DNA from: a bacterium UBP14_UBA6098
Lineage (GTDB): Bacteria; UBP14; UBA6098
Assembly (NCBI GenBank): GCA_002428525.1
Contig: DIWU01000009.1
Coordinates: 30,352 to 82,035, forward strand
Length of the DNA stretch: 51,684 nt
Reading direction: 5' to 3'
Below are positions 17,119 to 25,936 of this stretch, piece by piece. Each line of letters starts with the position of its first letter. Position 1 is the stretch's first letter. Both the position numbers and the translations under genes were made by a program. Under the pieces are notes generated by a model, which was not told the origin of the DNA, searched no databases, and saw only the letters and a program-made list of their open reading frames with translations.

Positions 17119-17544
17119 TTAACTCCTACTTTTCAAGAACTTCACATACTCGATAACTTTTTCGAGATCGACACTGTCCATTCCCCGTGTCGATAAGAAC
17201 AAAGAGCGGTATATTTTTCTATTCTCCGGCGAGAGCGCCCTCTCGAACTCCGACAGCGGAAGCAGTTCATCGACCTTAGTCAAATCGCCCTCTATAAGCT
17301 CGCTTGGTTTAATCTCGACTTCCAAGCAGGCGGCGAAAAACTCCGCGACTGAAGCGAGATTGCTCTTATGCGGGATCTGGCCGCTTTCCCAAGATATGAT
17401 TGTTCTACGTGTCAAGCCCATCCTCTCGGCAAGCTCGCCCTGCGAAAACGAACGCCCCTGTGTCACCAAACCCGACGCGCGCCGAAGAAATCGAATATTC
17501 CGCGCGAACCTCTTTCCGTTCTCGGACTCTAACTCGCCACCCAT
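17119..17544 (-). CDS. XRE-family helix-turn-helix regulator
   Basis: 141 aa. An HTH_3 fold occupies residues about 12-80: RNIRFLRRASGL, FSQGELAERMGLTRRTIISWESGQIPHKSNLASVAEFFA. This is a canonical Cro/C1-type recognition helix. There is a short extra loop (VTQGRSF) before the first HTH helix. The C-terminal 60 residues are acidic and helical and probably mediate dimerisation. Start ATG 17544 has GAGGTG upstream. The gene stops 3 nt before the SRP RNA 5' end on the same strand, so readthrough from this gene could feed SRP RNA synthesis. Target unknown; it could act on its own upstream region, which carries an inverted repeat. Confidence 0.85.
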   Translation of the reverse strand: MGGELESENGKRFARNIRFLRRASGLVTQGRSFSQGELAERMGLTRRTIISWESGQIPHKSNLASVAEFFAACLEVEIKPSELIEGDLTKVDELLPLSEFERALSPENRKIYRSLFLSTRGMDSVDLEKVIEYVKFLKSRS

Positions 17545-17570
17545 TAATTCACCTCAGTGAGAAATATAGC

Positions 17571-17598
17571 TTGACATTCTTGAAAATCGACCTATATT
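17571..17598 (+). promoter_or_regulatory. Consensus promoter directed against the 17944-start gene
   Basis: TTGACA (17571-17576), 16-bp spacer, TATATT (17593-17598) on the plus strand. The predicted start near 17606 lies within a LexA-like box. No convincing plus-strand gene follows; transcription would run antisense through the gene at 17618-17944. Confidence 0.5.
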
Positions 17599-17603
17599 AA
17601 TAG

Positions 17604-17617
17604 CGAACAAATGTTCG
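17604..17617. promoter_or_regulatory. LexA/DinR-type inverted repeat CGAAC-N4-GTTCG
   Basis: CGAACAAATGTTCG matches the Gram-positive LexA consensus CGAACRNRYGTTYG at every defined position. It covers the predicted start of the plus-strand promoter just upstream and ends at the stop codon of the minus-strand gene. It could be a real SOS operator or the site of the neighbouring XRE repressor. Confidence 0.5.
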
Positions 17618-17944
17618 TTATTGCGCCTCTTCGAAAATGAATCCGATTCGGCCGGGTTTTGAAGCATCCTCCTCAACCTCGGGAAAATGAACGATAGAAG
17701 AGATATACTCATAGCGGAGAAGAACGAACGCGACATGTTGCTCGCGGTGCCGGACGACATTGTCGAAGACGGGGAAGTCTTGCACCTTGATCCAAATCCC
17801 CAGCTCATCGACAGATTCGATCTGAGTCACCATCGTGAGAGTAGGCTCACCGGATCCGATGCGCGGTCGCAGATAGGGGTCTTGAAAGTCCACGCCCGCA
17901 AGGGTAATCCTGACGGTTTTTCCGATAACAGAGTTGAGATCCAT
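17618..17944 (-). CDS. Small protein of unknown function
   Basis: 108 aa. Sequence pattern is an all-beta small domain: GKTVRITLAGVDF, PTLTMVTQIESVDELGIWIKV, HVAFVLLRYEYISSIVHFPE, resembling Sm-like or PilZ-like compact barrels, but I cannot assign a family. It has an excellent promoter (17974-18002) and GGAGAAAAG before the ATG, so it is very probably real; the opposite-strand frame at 17687-17965 is its shadow. Confidence 0.68.
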   Translation of the reverse strand: MDLNSVIGKTVRITLAGVDFQDPYLRPRIGSGEPTLTMVTQIESVDELGIWIKVQDFPVFDNVVRHREQHVAFVLLRYEYISSIVHFPEVEEDASKPGRIGFIFEEAQ

Positions 17945-17973
17945 CTTTTCTCCGATTCAGGTTAATTTATTTA

Positions 17974-18002
17974 AATATAAAGTTTTATATCTTCGCTGTC
18001 AA
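17974..18002 (-). promoter_or_regulatory. Promoter of the 17944-start gene
   Basis: Minus strand TTGACA (18002-17997), 17-bp spacer, TATATT (17979-17974), about 30 nt before the start codon. Confidence 0.75.
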
Positions 18003-18064
18003 GCACTGCGAGAAAGACAATCCCTAATAAACGCACAGTCAACAACTTATTTTAAAGGAGCCTT

Positions 18065-18304
18065 ATGAACCATCGCAAGAGCCTCAACGTGAATGAAACA
18101 AAGCCTTCTCCCGCACAAATGCGCGCCCGTGCACTCAGGGAGAATCGCCGCCGGAGAATAGACCTTCTTTCGCTCCAGAAACTGCCGGTCGAAAAACTCG
18201 AAACGACCTTTCGCAGAATCGCCTCAGGAGAGATCAGGCTTATCGGCCTAAGGGAGAAACCCGAGCAAAGGCCGGCCTTTGTCGGGATCACCGAGGAGGA
18301 TTAG
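18065..18304 (+). CDS. Small basic protein, unknown
   Basis: 79 aa, starting at ATG 18065 after AAAGGAG. Very basic and helical in the middle (MRARALRENRRRRIDLLSLQKL; then EKLETTFRRIASGEIRLIGLREK). No signal peptide or membrane segment. It could bind nucleic acid, or be a small regulator; no family recognised. It converges on the long minus-strand gene cluster and overlaps its last gene by 4 nt, with no terminator visible between them. Confidence 0.6.
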   Translation: MNHRKSLNVNETKPSPAQMRARALRENRRRRIDLLSLQKLPVEKLETTFRRIASGEIRLIGLREKPEQRPAFVGITEED

Positions 18305-20034
18305 GGCACGGTCTTACACCCGAGCGCGTTTATCAGGCTGTCGAGGGCAATCCAAACGCTGTCGCCGTCGGAGGAGAGGGGGATTCCCGAAAGCTCGATC
18401 AGAGAACCCTCGCCGAAGGGCGACAGCGTCACCCCGGCCGAGGGGCCGACAGGCCGCAATATAAGGCTGTCCCCGCCCTCGCGGAACAGCTTCACAGTGA
18501 AGAAAACACTCGCTGGAGCACCTCCGCAAAGCGTATCGATCGCAAAGTAGCGCGCGAGCAGTTCGGTGCAGGAGCTGAAATCGCCACAGGGCGCGCATTC
18601 GACCGAAACCTCGAAGCGGCTACAGATATCGACAAAGCAAGTATCCGCTTCCCAATTGCAGAAGCTGTCCCGCTGGAGAACAGCGAAGCTCGCAGGGCCG
18701 CAAAGCTCCGGTATCTCGAGGCTTAGGCCGCTTGGCCCCGCGGGATAGGCAAATCGCCCCGCGCCGGCCTCGACAATCAAGCTCCCCGGTTCCGCCGAAA
18801 AGAACATATCCTCGGTAAGCCAGTTGAAATCGACGCTATCGCCGATATAAAGCGGCCCCGCGGGGCAATCCATATTAACAGACGGCTCTTTCGAGTCGAG
18901 GCAAAGCGCGATCTCGGCCGAATCCTCGCAGGCCCAAAGGCAAACTCGATAGACCATATTGCTCGTATGGTCGGAATACCAGAAACATTCGCCGTCGAAG
19001 GTGATCCCCTCCGGGCCAAAGCCCGAGGGCGAGGCGAGGGCGAAGCTGTCGATGACATTGCCGGCGTAATCGAACTGGAGCAGGACATGGCCGGCCGGGC
19101 CGGGATTCCGCAGTATCCATATCGAACCGAGGGCAAAGACCAAAGCGTCGGCGCTGATCGCGCCGGCCATCAGCCCGGGGTGGATAGTCTCGAGGTCGAG
19201 CCAAAGCGTCGCGGTATAGGGCGGCGTCGGCGAGACGCGATAGATCTTGCCGTTCGAGTCGCAGGCGTAAAACCAACCCTCGAAATAGCAAAGCCCCTGC
19301 CCCCAACGCGCGCCGCCCCAAAGCGCCGCCGAGGAATCGACAATCGAGCAGGTCGCGACATCGACCTTGAAGAGCTTAGCCCTCTGCGGCGAAAGCCCGC
19401 CGCCGAGAACCCAGAGGTAACCATCGTGCCAGACGCAGTCCGCGGTGTAGCCGTCGAAGAGGGCATCGACAACACACGAGTCGCTGTAACTCTCGTGGGT
19501 GATTGGGTTTACGCGAAAGATTCGTTGTGTATCGAGCGGCGAGGAATACCAGCTTCGGGTCACCCAAAGATTTTCGCCGTCCCAAGCGACGCCCTCGGCC
19601 TGCGGAACTCGGAATGAGTCCGAAAGCGTGAGGATTTCGGTTGTTTCATTGAAGATGGACAACTCCGCCTCGAAGCCGCAGGACTCGAGACCGGGGCAAT
19701 CCGCGCCGAAATCCCAGTAAAAACATCGAACCCCCGGGCTCACCCAGCCGAGGTTCGGCGGCGAAAAGCCGGGAACAGTTTCATATATTGTATGAATCGG
19801 CAAAGCTCCCTCGGGGCCGCTCACATGAATCGTCGCGAAGAGCGAGTCGATGACCGGATCGCTCGCGCGGTAGCAAATCTGGACGAGGTTTTGCCCGTCG
19901 CAATCCACCTCCTCGAAGGCCCAGAGCGAATCGAGGGAGAGCGAGCAGAAAAGGAAATCCTCCGAAAGCGCGGCTGAAACGGCGATTAACACCGCCGCAA
20001 AGACAATCGCGGATTTCAGACACACTCGGGCCAT
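18301..20034 (-). CDS. Secreted protein with beta-propeller-like region
   Basis: 577 aa with Sec signal peptide (MARVCLKSAIVFAAVLIAVSAALS). Residues about 140-370 contain repeated strand motifs of a six-bladed propeller of the NHL/SMP-30 kind: AEGVAWDGENLWVTRS, DCVWHDGYLWVLGG, GQGLCYFEGWFYACD, ISADALVFALGSIWILRN, PEGITFDGECFWYSD. It is cysteine-rich for a secreted bacterial protein (over 20 Cys), suggesting disulfides. Unlike its neighbours it has no PNPFN tail and simply ends in LGCKTVP. It is the last gene of the 14-gene cluster, 3 nt after the lamin-tail protein, and may work with it. Confidence 0.72.
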   Translation of the reverse strand: MARVCLKSAIVFAAVLIAVSAALSEDFLFCSLSLDSLWAFEEVDCDGQNLVQICYRASDPVIDSLFATIHVSGPEGALPIHTIYETVPGFSPPNLGWVSPGVRCFYWDFGADCPGLESCGFEAELSIFNETTEILTLSDSFRVPQAEGVAWDGENLWVTRSWYSSPLDTQRIFRVNPITHESYSDSCVVDALFDGYTADCVWHDGYLWVLGGGLSPQRAKLFKVDVATCSIVDSSAALWGGARWGQGLCYFEGWFYACDSNGKIYRVSPTPPYTATLWLDLETIHPGLMAGAISADALVFALGSIWILRNPGPAGHVLLQFDYAGNVIDSFALASPSGFGPEGITFDGECFWYSDHTSNMVYRVCLWACEDSAEIALCLDSKEPSVNMDCPAGPLYIGDSVDFNWLTEDMFFSAEPGSLIVEAGAGRFAYPAGPSGLSLEIPELCGPASFAVLQRDSFCNWEADTCFVDICSRFEVSVECAPCGDFSSCTELLARYFAIDTLCGGAPASVFFTVKLFREGGDSLILRPVGPSAGVTLSPFGEGSLIELSGIPLSSDGDSVWIALDSLINALGCKTVP

Positions 20035-20037
20035 AGG

Positions 20038-21663
20038 CTAACGAATGAGTAGCGCTTTCACGGTTTCCGTCCCGCCGCGATGCTCGAGGCGAATCAAATA
20101 AAGCCCGCTCGGACTATCTTCGAGGTTCAGCGGGAACTCGTGTTGTCCCGCAACGAGATTCCCCTCGAAAATCTCGCCGAAATCCCTGCCGTCGAGGGAG
20201 AAAAGGTTCAGGCGAACCCGCCCGTTTTCGGGGAGTTTCACTGAAACGCTCGCTGAGCTGTTGAAGGGGTTCGGTTTAACCGCAAAGCCAATTTTCATTG
20301 GCCTATCGACCTCCGCGACCGAGGTGTTGAACCCTCCCGGCGAGCCTTGAAGACCGCTCGCCCGCCAACTCGAGGCGAGGCTGTTGTCTAATGAGGGATC
20401 GATCAGTTCGAGCGAGGGGCCTGTGCCGTTGGGCTCGGTCGGCCATGGCGCAACCTCGAGGAAATTTACAAAGTCCATTAGCGTTCCGGCCTCGTTGTAA
20501 AGGCGCACCGCGTCGCCGCCGGTGTTGTTGAGGCTCCAAGTCACCGGCCCGATCACACCGGCGATGCCATAAAAGGTCTGAATCGAATCGGGCGCCTTTG
20601 CGACCACGAGATAATCACCCGAGCCGATCGCAACGCCGCCATAGGGAAAAACGAAGGTGTTGAAGTCGCTGTTATCCTTCAGCACCCAACCGGAAAGAAA
20701 AACCGTCGCGCTCCCGCGATTGTATAACTCTATATACTCGAAGTAGTTATCTGAGTGAGGCGAGGCCGGGTTATACATAATCTCGTTGATAACGACATCG
20801 CCGTCAACTGTGTCGCCGCTGACGACACCGTAGGCGTAAGTCCATGTCGTATCGGAATATAGGCTGTCGTCTTCGACAACGATAAAGTATCGGACTGTCG
20901 AACCGGCTGTCGCGGGCGGAATGATCGCCCCCCAGACATCGTCACCGGAAGCGCCGTCGCCGTGCGAACCGTCGTCGGCCATCGAAAGCGAGTCGTTCGG
21001 CCCTAAGTCTATATTGTAAAACAGCATAGACTTTGTGATAGCGCCGTCGTCGGTGATAGTCGCCGTGACCGTCACATTGTCGGTAGGCCCGGGATTGGCC
21101 GGAGAATGCTCGATTCCGGTGACAGAGGGCGGATAATCGCCACCACCGCCGTGAATCGAGTTCTCCGCGCCGGGAGTGCCACCGTCCGGAAGGCTCGGCC
21201 CCCAATTCGCCGGATCGTCCGATGGCGCAAGGGGATCGACGCGTTCGAGAGTCTTGCCGTCGCCGTCAGCGCCCCATGTGTCAACATAGGCCACCGAATC
21301 GATGACAAGCGTCCCCTCGAGGAGAATGACCTCATCGCTTGTATTGCTGAGTGCGATTCCAAAGCCCGTGGCATCGATATCCGGTGTGAAGGGGAACGGC
21401 TCGGTGGCGTGTTGGGCTACCTTTATCGTGAGATATTCTCCGCCGCCGATCATAGTGCCGCTGAAGATATATGTCCCCTCGCCATCGGTAAGCGACCAGC
21501 TCGAATCGAGGGTGATCGGGCCGAAGGTAATGTTATACAGCTCGACCCATTCGTTGTCTGTGCCGGACTCGGGGCCGTTGAACATGATTTCATTGACAAC
21601 AATATCCCCGGGAACTGCCGCCCAAGTGCTCATAACAAAAAGCAAAACACATATTAACACCAT
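20038..21663 (-). CDS. Secreted protein with two lamin-tail domains and PNPFN sorting tail
   Basis: 541 aa. Start ATG 21663 follows AAAGGAGG; the N-terminal hydrophobic run (MVLICVLLFVMSTWAA) is the signal although it lacks basic residues. Lamin-tail domain 1 (about 17-165) opens GDIVVNEIMFNGPESGTDNEWVELYN; domain 2 (about 280-430) opens GDVVINEIMYNPASPHSDNYFEYIELYNRG. Between them is an Ig-like domain (PPSVTGIEHSPANPGPTDN). The C-terminus has KPNPFNS, FSLDGRDF and SPSGLYLIRLEHRGG. Bacterial lamin-tail domains occur in secreted or surface proteins, often with nucleases; no enzyme domain is present here. Overlaps the PHP gene by 10 nt. Confidence 0.85.
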   Translation of the reverse strand: MVLICVLLFVMSTWAAVPGDIVVNEIMFNGPESGTDNEWVELYNITFGPITLDSSWSLTDGEGTYIFSGTMIGGGEYLTIKVAQHATEPFPFTPDIDATGFGIALSNTSDEVILLEGTLVIDSVAYVDTWGADGDGKTLERVDPLAPSDDPANWGPSLPDGGTPGAENSIHGGGGDYPPSVTGIEHSPANPGPTDNVTVTATITDDGAITKSMLFYNIDLGPNDSLSMADDGSHGDGASGDDVWGAIIPPATAGSTVRYFIVVEDDSLYSDTTWTYAYGVVSGDTVDGDVVINEIMYNPASPHSDNYFEYIELYNRGSATVFLSGWVLKDNSDFNTFVFPYGGVAIGSGDYLVVAKAPDSIQTFYGIAGVIGPVTWSLNNTGGDAVRLYNEAGTLMDFVNFLEVAPWPTEPNGTGPSLELIDPSLDNSLASSWRASGLQGSPGGFNTSVAEVDRPMKIGFAVKPNPFNSSASVSVKLPENGRVRLNLFSLDGRDFGEIFEGNLVAGQHEFPLNLEDSPSGLYLIRLEHRGGTETVKALLIR

Positions 21664-22508
21664 TTTCTTCCTCCTTTAAAATTACAATAATCTTCAAGTT
21701 TTTTAAACCATTCGAACGGAACCTCGACAGTGCCGATCTTAACTGGATTATAGTAATCGCCGTGACAATCCGAGCCGCCGGTTTTTAAAACCCCGAGCCG
21801 TTCGGCTATAGCCTCGAAATGCCGTGCAACCTCCTCCGGGTGGCGAAAATGTCGGCACTCGATCCCCTCGAGGCCCTCAGCGACGAAGCCCTCGATATCG
21901 TCGTCCGGTATAATTCCCTGCGAACCGCTCCAAAATCCCGGGTGCGCCAGAACCGCGATGCCCTTCGCCGAATGGATTATCTCGATCGCCCCCGCGACCG
22001 AAAGCTCGCAGGTTGGGAGATAGCATTCGCCCTCGTTGCCGATGAACTCGAGGGTAAAGGCCTCCGAGTTTCCGGCGATTATCCCCTTGGCAACCATAGC
22101 TTTAGCTATATGCGGCCGGCCGAGATAGCCCTTTGGCGACTGTGCGATGACATCTTCGAATGAGATATCGAGGCCTTTTCGTCGAAGTAGGCCGACCATG
22201 TCCGCGACGCGCTCGCTTCGGGCCTTTGCAATACTGTCGAGTTCGCGGAGCAGGCCGGGTTCGCGGTGGTCGATAAAATAGCCGAGGACATGAGTTTCGA
22301 TGCCGCGGTGCAAAGCGGACAGCTCGATCCCGGGGATGACTCGAAGGCCGAGCCTCTCCCCCGCCTCTGTTGCCTCGTCGATTCCGCCGACTCCATCGTG
22401 ATCGGTGATCGCGATTATCCTGAGGCCGACCTGAAACGCCCTTTCGGCAACAGTCTGCGGCTCCCAAGAGCCGTCGGAATAAACCGTATGCAGATGAAGA
22501 TCGACCAT
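21654..22508 (-). CDS. PHP-domain phosphoesterase (RNase AM/YciV-like)
   Basis: 284 aa. PHP enzymes use a multi-metal centre to hydrolyse phosphoesters; this branch removes phosphate from 3',5'-bisphosphonucleotides and trims RNA 5' ends. Metal-ligand motifs are all there: DLHLHTVYSDG (H5, H7), ITDHDGVGGI, PGIELSA, the His of ETHVLGYFID, AVLAHPGFW and GGSDCHGDYYNP. Length matches YciV. It is cytoplasmic although surrounded by envelope genes. The start ATG overlaps the symporter stop by one base. Sub-specificity is inferred from the closest pattern only. Confidence 0.9.
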   Translation of the reverse strand: MVDLHLHTVYSDGSWEPQTVAERAFQVGLRIIAITDHDGVGGIDEATEAGERLGLRVIPGIELSALHRGIETHVLGYFIDHREPGLLRELDSIAKARSERVADMVGLLRRKGLDISFEDVIAQSPKGYLGRPHIAKAMVAKGIIAGNSEAFTLEFIGNEGECYLPTCELSVAGAIEIIHSAKGIAVLAHPGFWSGSQGIIPDDDIEGFVAEGLEGIECRHFRHPEEVARHFEAIAERLGVLKTGGSDCHGDYYNPVKIGTVEVPFEWFKKLEDYCNFKGGRKWC

Positions 22509-24751
22509 TAGATTATCTTCTCCACCTCGAGCGGTCTTCCCTCGATGAAATTGCCGTCCTCGAAGGATTTGCGGGAGATGATTATAAAATCGCCCTCACC
22601 GTGCGGCTCGCCGAGATGGATATGGTTCGAGCGCAGGCCGCCGAGCCAAAAGCGTTTGTCGGCGATATAGAGCAGATCGCCGGGCTTCGCAGAAAGCTTC
22701 TCGATCGCGGTCGCCGGCAGTCGAACTAGCGCTTCTTCGCCCTCGACGATCTTGGGCGACAGGACGACCTTCCCGCCCTTTGTTTCATTGGGCTCGCCGC
22801 CTTTGAAACTGCGCTTCGCCGCCAAAATCGTATCTACCGTCAGGCCCTCGATACCCATCTTGGGCTTGGTGAAGAATGTTATCGCGACGCAGGCGATCAG
22901 CGTGACTATCAGCCCGAAAACAGAGCGGAAATAACCGTAATCGCCGGCGGTCTTGAAGCCGAATTTCGCCACCTTTCCGGGGGCGTCCTTCGGGAGCGCG
23001 TCGGAATCGACAAGCTCGATCATCGGCAGTTTGTTCGCGTCGAGACCCTTGTTCAAGATCGCGTTGTAAATCGCGCCGGTTTCCTTGTTCACAACCCTGA
23101 AGACATAACTGTCGCGCGGCTTGAGATCGCTGAGCGGGGCGCAATATCGAGTGACAGGGACATCGTCGATAGTCTCGTTTTTCTTGTAAACCGGTGCTGA
23201 GTTCGTGTAGTCGCCCTTGAAACTGCTCTTAAGTTCATATTCCACAACATATTCCGAAACTGCGCCGTCCTTTTCCGAGAAGATCTCCTGCCAATTATAG
23301 GCCGCGCGCGGACCCATAATCGGGCCTCCGCTCACCGACTCGAAGACGATATTCGCCTCACTGCCGTCAGTCAGGCCGTGGGTGCGGGCGATCGGGACGA
23401 TGATTTCCGGAACAAAGATACTGACAAGGATCAGCGCCCCCCCGATAATCATCCCCCAGAATGCGGCCTTCGGAGTGAAGCGCTTCCAAACCACGCCGAG
23501 GAAGATTGCCACGAGCATCGGCGGAGTGATTATCGCGACGAAGGTGTAATGCGCCTGCAGGATGCTTCTGCTCTGGGCAAAAACCGGCACCAGCGCGAGC
23601 CCTACTACGGTCGCGATGATCGAGACGATTCGGCTGGCCTTTAGGTAATGCTTATCCGGCGCTTCTTTCTTGAAATAGTTCTTGTAAATATCGAAGATCC
23701 CGATAGCCGCGACGGCGTTAATAAGCGTGTCGATAGTGCTCATCAGCGCGGCGGTCAGCGCGGCGATCACGAAGCCGAAGATCCCCGGGCGCGTGACGAT
23801 GTTCGAGACGATCATGAAGATGTCTTTGGCATCGACGCCGGTGTTGATCTGTCCCTTGGACACCATAGCGGCGGCGATCCATCCGATTCCGCCGACCACA
23901 ACCGCGGAGATAGGCATCAGGAGCAAGGTATTGAATGTCAAGGTCTTACGCCCCTCGTTCACCGATTTCGCCGCGAGGTAGCGCATTATAAAGCCCTGAT
24001 TTATAAATGTGAACGCGAGCGTTCCGACTATCCCCTCCCCCCAAAAGATGCCCGTGAACTCGAACTCCGCCGGCCGATTGAACCCCGGAAAGGGAAGCCT
24101 GTGCGCGACATCGAGATTAGCCCACCACTCGGAGATTCCGCCGATATGGGTAAGGCCATAGATGAGCAAAACCGCGCCGGCTATATAAAGGAAGGCGCCT
24201 TGAATCAGGTCGGTGAAGATAACCGCGGTCTGGCCGCCGGTGGTGACATAGATCGCGCTGATAATCGCCACGATCGGAATCGCGATCCACATTTCGACGC
24301 CCATGAGGCTCTTTATCGCGAGGCCCATAAGATAGAAATTCAGGCCGATATAGCCGACGAGATAGAGCAGGGTGAAAATCGTCGCGACGAGACGCGTCCG
24401 GCGGTCGAAGCGGCGGTCGAAATACTCCGGAATCGACTTGATCCGGCTGAAATATATGATCGGAAGCCAGCCGAACATGAAGAGCGGGATCATAAACCAG
24501 TCGTTCAAGTAGGTCATTGTCGAGCTGAGGCCCGAGGTGAAGCCGGTCTGCGCGTATTTGAGGAAGCTATAGCTTCCGATGCCCGTCGCGACGAGCGATG
24601 CGGCGATCAGCCACCAAGAGAACCTCTGCCCGCCGAAGAAGAAATCCTGTGTCGATTTCGTGAAACGGGCGAAATACGCCCCAAAGGCGAGAATCCCGAC
24701 GAAGTAAACAATCAGAATAGCATAATCTATTGGCGCACCCATCATATGCAT
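22508..24751 (-). CDS. Sodium:solute symporter (SSS family) with inserted soluble domain
   Basis: 747 aa, well above the usual 450-550. Residues 1-430 are a typical SSS core: ILIVYFVGILAFGAYFARFTKSTQDFFFGG, then TGIGSYSFLKYAQTG, TTGGQTAVIFTDLIQG and ALTAALMSTIDTLINAVAA. After a further helix pair, an extramembrane segment of about 150 residues (YVVEYELKSSF, PVYKKNETIDDVP, LSDLKPRDSYVFRVVNKETG) resembles a fibronectin type III domain. One more helix (YFRSVFGLIVTLIACVAITFF) leads to a cytoplasmic tail of about 120 residues. The substrate is unknown; family members move sugars, amino acids or vitamins with Na+. The start follows AGGAG, 9 nt after a small membrane protein gene. Confidence 0.85.
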   Translation of the reverse strand: MHMMGAPIDYAILIVYFVGILAFGAYFARFTKSTQDFFFGGQRFSWWLIAASLVATGIGSYSFLKYAQTGFTSGLSSTMTYLNDWFMIPLFMFGWLPIIYFSRIKSIPEYFDRRFDRRTRLVATIFTLLYLVGYIGLNFYLMGLAIKSLMGVEMWIAIPIVAIISAIYVTTGGQTAVIFTDLIQGAFLYIAGAVLLIYGLTHIGGISEWWANLDVAHRLPFPGFNRPAEFEFTGIFWGEGIVGTLAFTFINQGFIMRYLAAKSVNEGRKTLTFNTLLLMPISAVVVGGIGWIAAAMVSKGQINTGVDAKDIFMIVSNIVTRPGIFGFVIAALTAALMSTIDTLINAVAAIGIFDIYKNYFKKEAPDKHYLKASRIVSIIATVVGLALVPVFAQSRSILQAHYTFVAIITPPMLVAIFLGVVWKRFTPKAAFWGMIIGGALILVSIFVPEIIVPIARTHGLTDGSEANIVFESVSGGPIMGPRAAYNWQEIFSEKDGAVSEYVVEYELKSSFKGDYTNSAPVYKKNETIDDVPVTRYCAPLSDLKPRDSYVFRVVNKETGAIYNAILNKGLDANKLPMIELVDSDALPKDAPGKVAKFGFKTAGDYGYFRSVFGLIVTLIACVAITFFTKPKMGIEGLTVDTILAAKRSFKGGEPNETKGGKVVLSPKIVEGEEALVRLPATAIEKLSAKPGDLLYIADKRFWLGGLRSNHIHLGEPHGEGDFIIISRKSFEDGNFIEGRPLEVEKII

Positions 24752-24760
24752 ATCGGCTCC

Positions 24761-24964
24761 TTAAGAGTTTATTGCCAAAAGTGTCCAAACCGCCGTCACA
24801 ACCGCCAAGCCGAAGAACCCCACAATAAGCGCGATAGTCCACTTGCGGTCCTCGGACAGCTTGAGGTCGGCCGCTTTGACCTTCACGACATAAACAAGAC
24901 CCGCCGCGAAGAAAAGTCCGCCGATAATGAATTGATAAAGATATGTCACCCAGCCTTCGTGCAT
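24761..24964 (-). CDS. Small two-helix membrane protein, likely symporter partner
   Basis: 67 aa, starting at ATG 24964 after AAAGGAG. Two hydrophobic helices (YLYQFIIGGLFFAAGLVYVVKV and TIALIVGFFGLAVVTAVWTLLA) are joined by a short charged loop (KAADLKLSEDRKW). The gene sits 9 nt before the SSS symporter start. Small two-helix subunits upstream of symporter genes are known in other families, so a partner role is plausible but inferred. Confidence 0.7.
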   Translation of the reverse strand: MHEGWVTYLYQFIIGGLFFAAGLVYVVKVKAADLKLSEDRKWTIALIVGFFGLAVVTAVWTLLAINS

Positions 24965-24997
24965 GACAACTCCTTTGTAAATTATAAAACAACAACT

Positions 24998-25936
24998 TTA
25001 GCGATGTTCTTCGGTGAAGACGATGCGCTCGAGCGCTGAAACCCTCTCCGCAATAAGATGGTCGTAAAGCTCGGCAAAATCCGGCGCGAGCTCGGTGGAT
25101 ATTTTATCGAAAAGGCCGATCGCCGAGCTGTGCGCGACAGCGTCGGCAAGAATAAGCTCCTCGCGGATCTCGCAGATATCCTTATTGTAATACTTTGCCA
25201 GCGCTTGGAGCGTGGGGTTCGGGTCGAAACCCTCGAGACAGGCCGCCGCCGACTGAAGAAAATAGGCCGCATCGACAATCTCCGGGCCGACCTCGGTCGG
25301 GCCGTCAACGAAGGCAAATCGACACTCTGAAACGAAACAGTTATCGACCCCCGGGTCGCCGTGAATAAGGCCGATGGGATATTCCATAAGGCGCCGAATC
25401 GGCTGTTTCGAGAGCGCGTCTCTCAGGACGATAAGCCTCGAGCTTAGCTCGGGGAGTCTTTTTGCGGAGCTATCCAGCGCGGAGAAATCGAGATCGGAGC
25501 GCAGAATACCCTCCGGCAACGGCTTATTCCCCCAGCCCTCTCGAAAGCGGTTGTCTAATCTTAAGAGATCCAAAACCGCCGAGGGAACAAGAGTTAAATC
25601 CTCGAGCGGAACTCCGGCCGGAACCGCAGTGACTGCAAAAACAGTGTTCCCGATCTCGAAATCGCCGAAAAAGACCGGCATAGCGCCGCCGAGATCCGGC
25701 GAAAGCTCCTTTCGAACCGCGGCCTGCACGGCAAAGGGGCTTTTATAGCCGCTAACAATGAACGATCCAATACCGTCGTAGCTGACCAACTCCGAGTTGG
25801 CTAAAACCCACCGCTTTGTGCGCTTTCGCGAGACCGGGGTCTCATTCCCCGCCCCAACGAGCGGCGACACGAAGAGCTTGATCTCCTCCGCGGAAAGCTC
25901 ATAGGCCATCTTGCTTTTGTCGGGCGCACTGCTCAT
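24998..25936 (-). CDS. Aminoglycoside-phosphotransferase/choline-kinase-like protein
   Basis: 312 aa from ATG 25936, which overlaps the preceding stop (ATGA); a longer frame to 26122 lies wholly inside the upstream gene and is rejected. The C-lobe has the kinase-like catalytic signature IGLIHGDPGVDNCFV (H-G-D-x4-N) and a DFG-equivalent FVDGPTEVGPEIVDAAYFL. The N-lobe glycine-rich loop is not obvious, but a strand with KRWVLANSELVS precedes it. These folds phosphorylate small molecules such as sugars, amines or homoserine. No signal peptide, so cytoplasmic. Substrate unknown. Confidence 0.72.
   Translation of the reverse strand: MSSAPDKSKMAYELSAEEIKLFVSPLVGAGNETPVSRKRTKRWVLANSELVSYDGIGSFIVSGYKSPFAVQAAVRKELSPDLGGAMPVFFGDFEIGNTVFAVTAVPAGVPLEDLTLVPSAVLDLLRLDNRFREGWGNKPLPEGILRSDLDFSALDSSAKRLPELSSRLIVLRDALSKQPIRRLMEYPIGLIHGDPGVDNCFVSECRFAFVDGPTEVGPEIVDAAYFLQSAAACLEGFDPNPTLQALAKYYNKDICEIREELILADAVAHSSAIGLFDKISTELAPDFAELYDHLIAERVSALERIVFTEEHR

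Noticed and set aside
17687..17965. 92-aa plus-strand frame downstream of the LexA-type box
   Set aside because: Antisense shadow of the small beta-rich gene, which has its own consensus promoter; no start signal on this strand.
23648..25039. 463-aa plus-strand open frame
   Set aside because: It lies antisense to the symporter, has a composition typical of a shadow (Arg, Asp and Glu runs), no Shine-Dalgarno and no domain.
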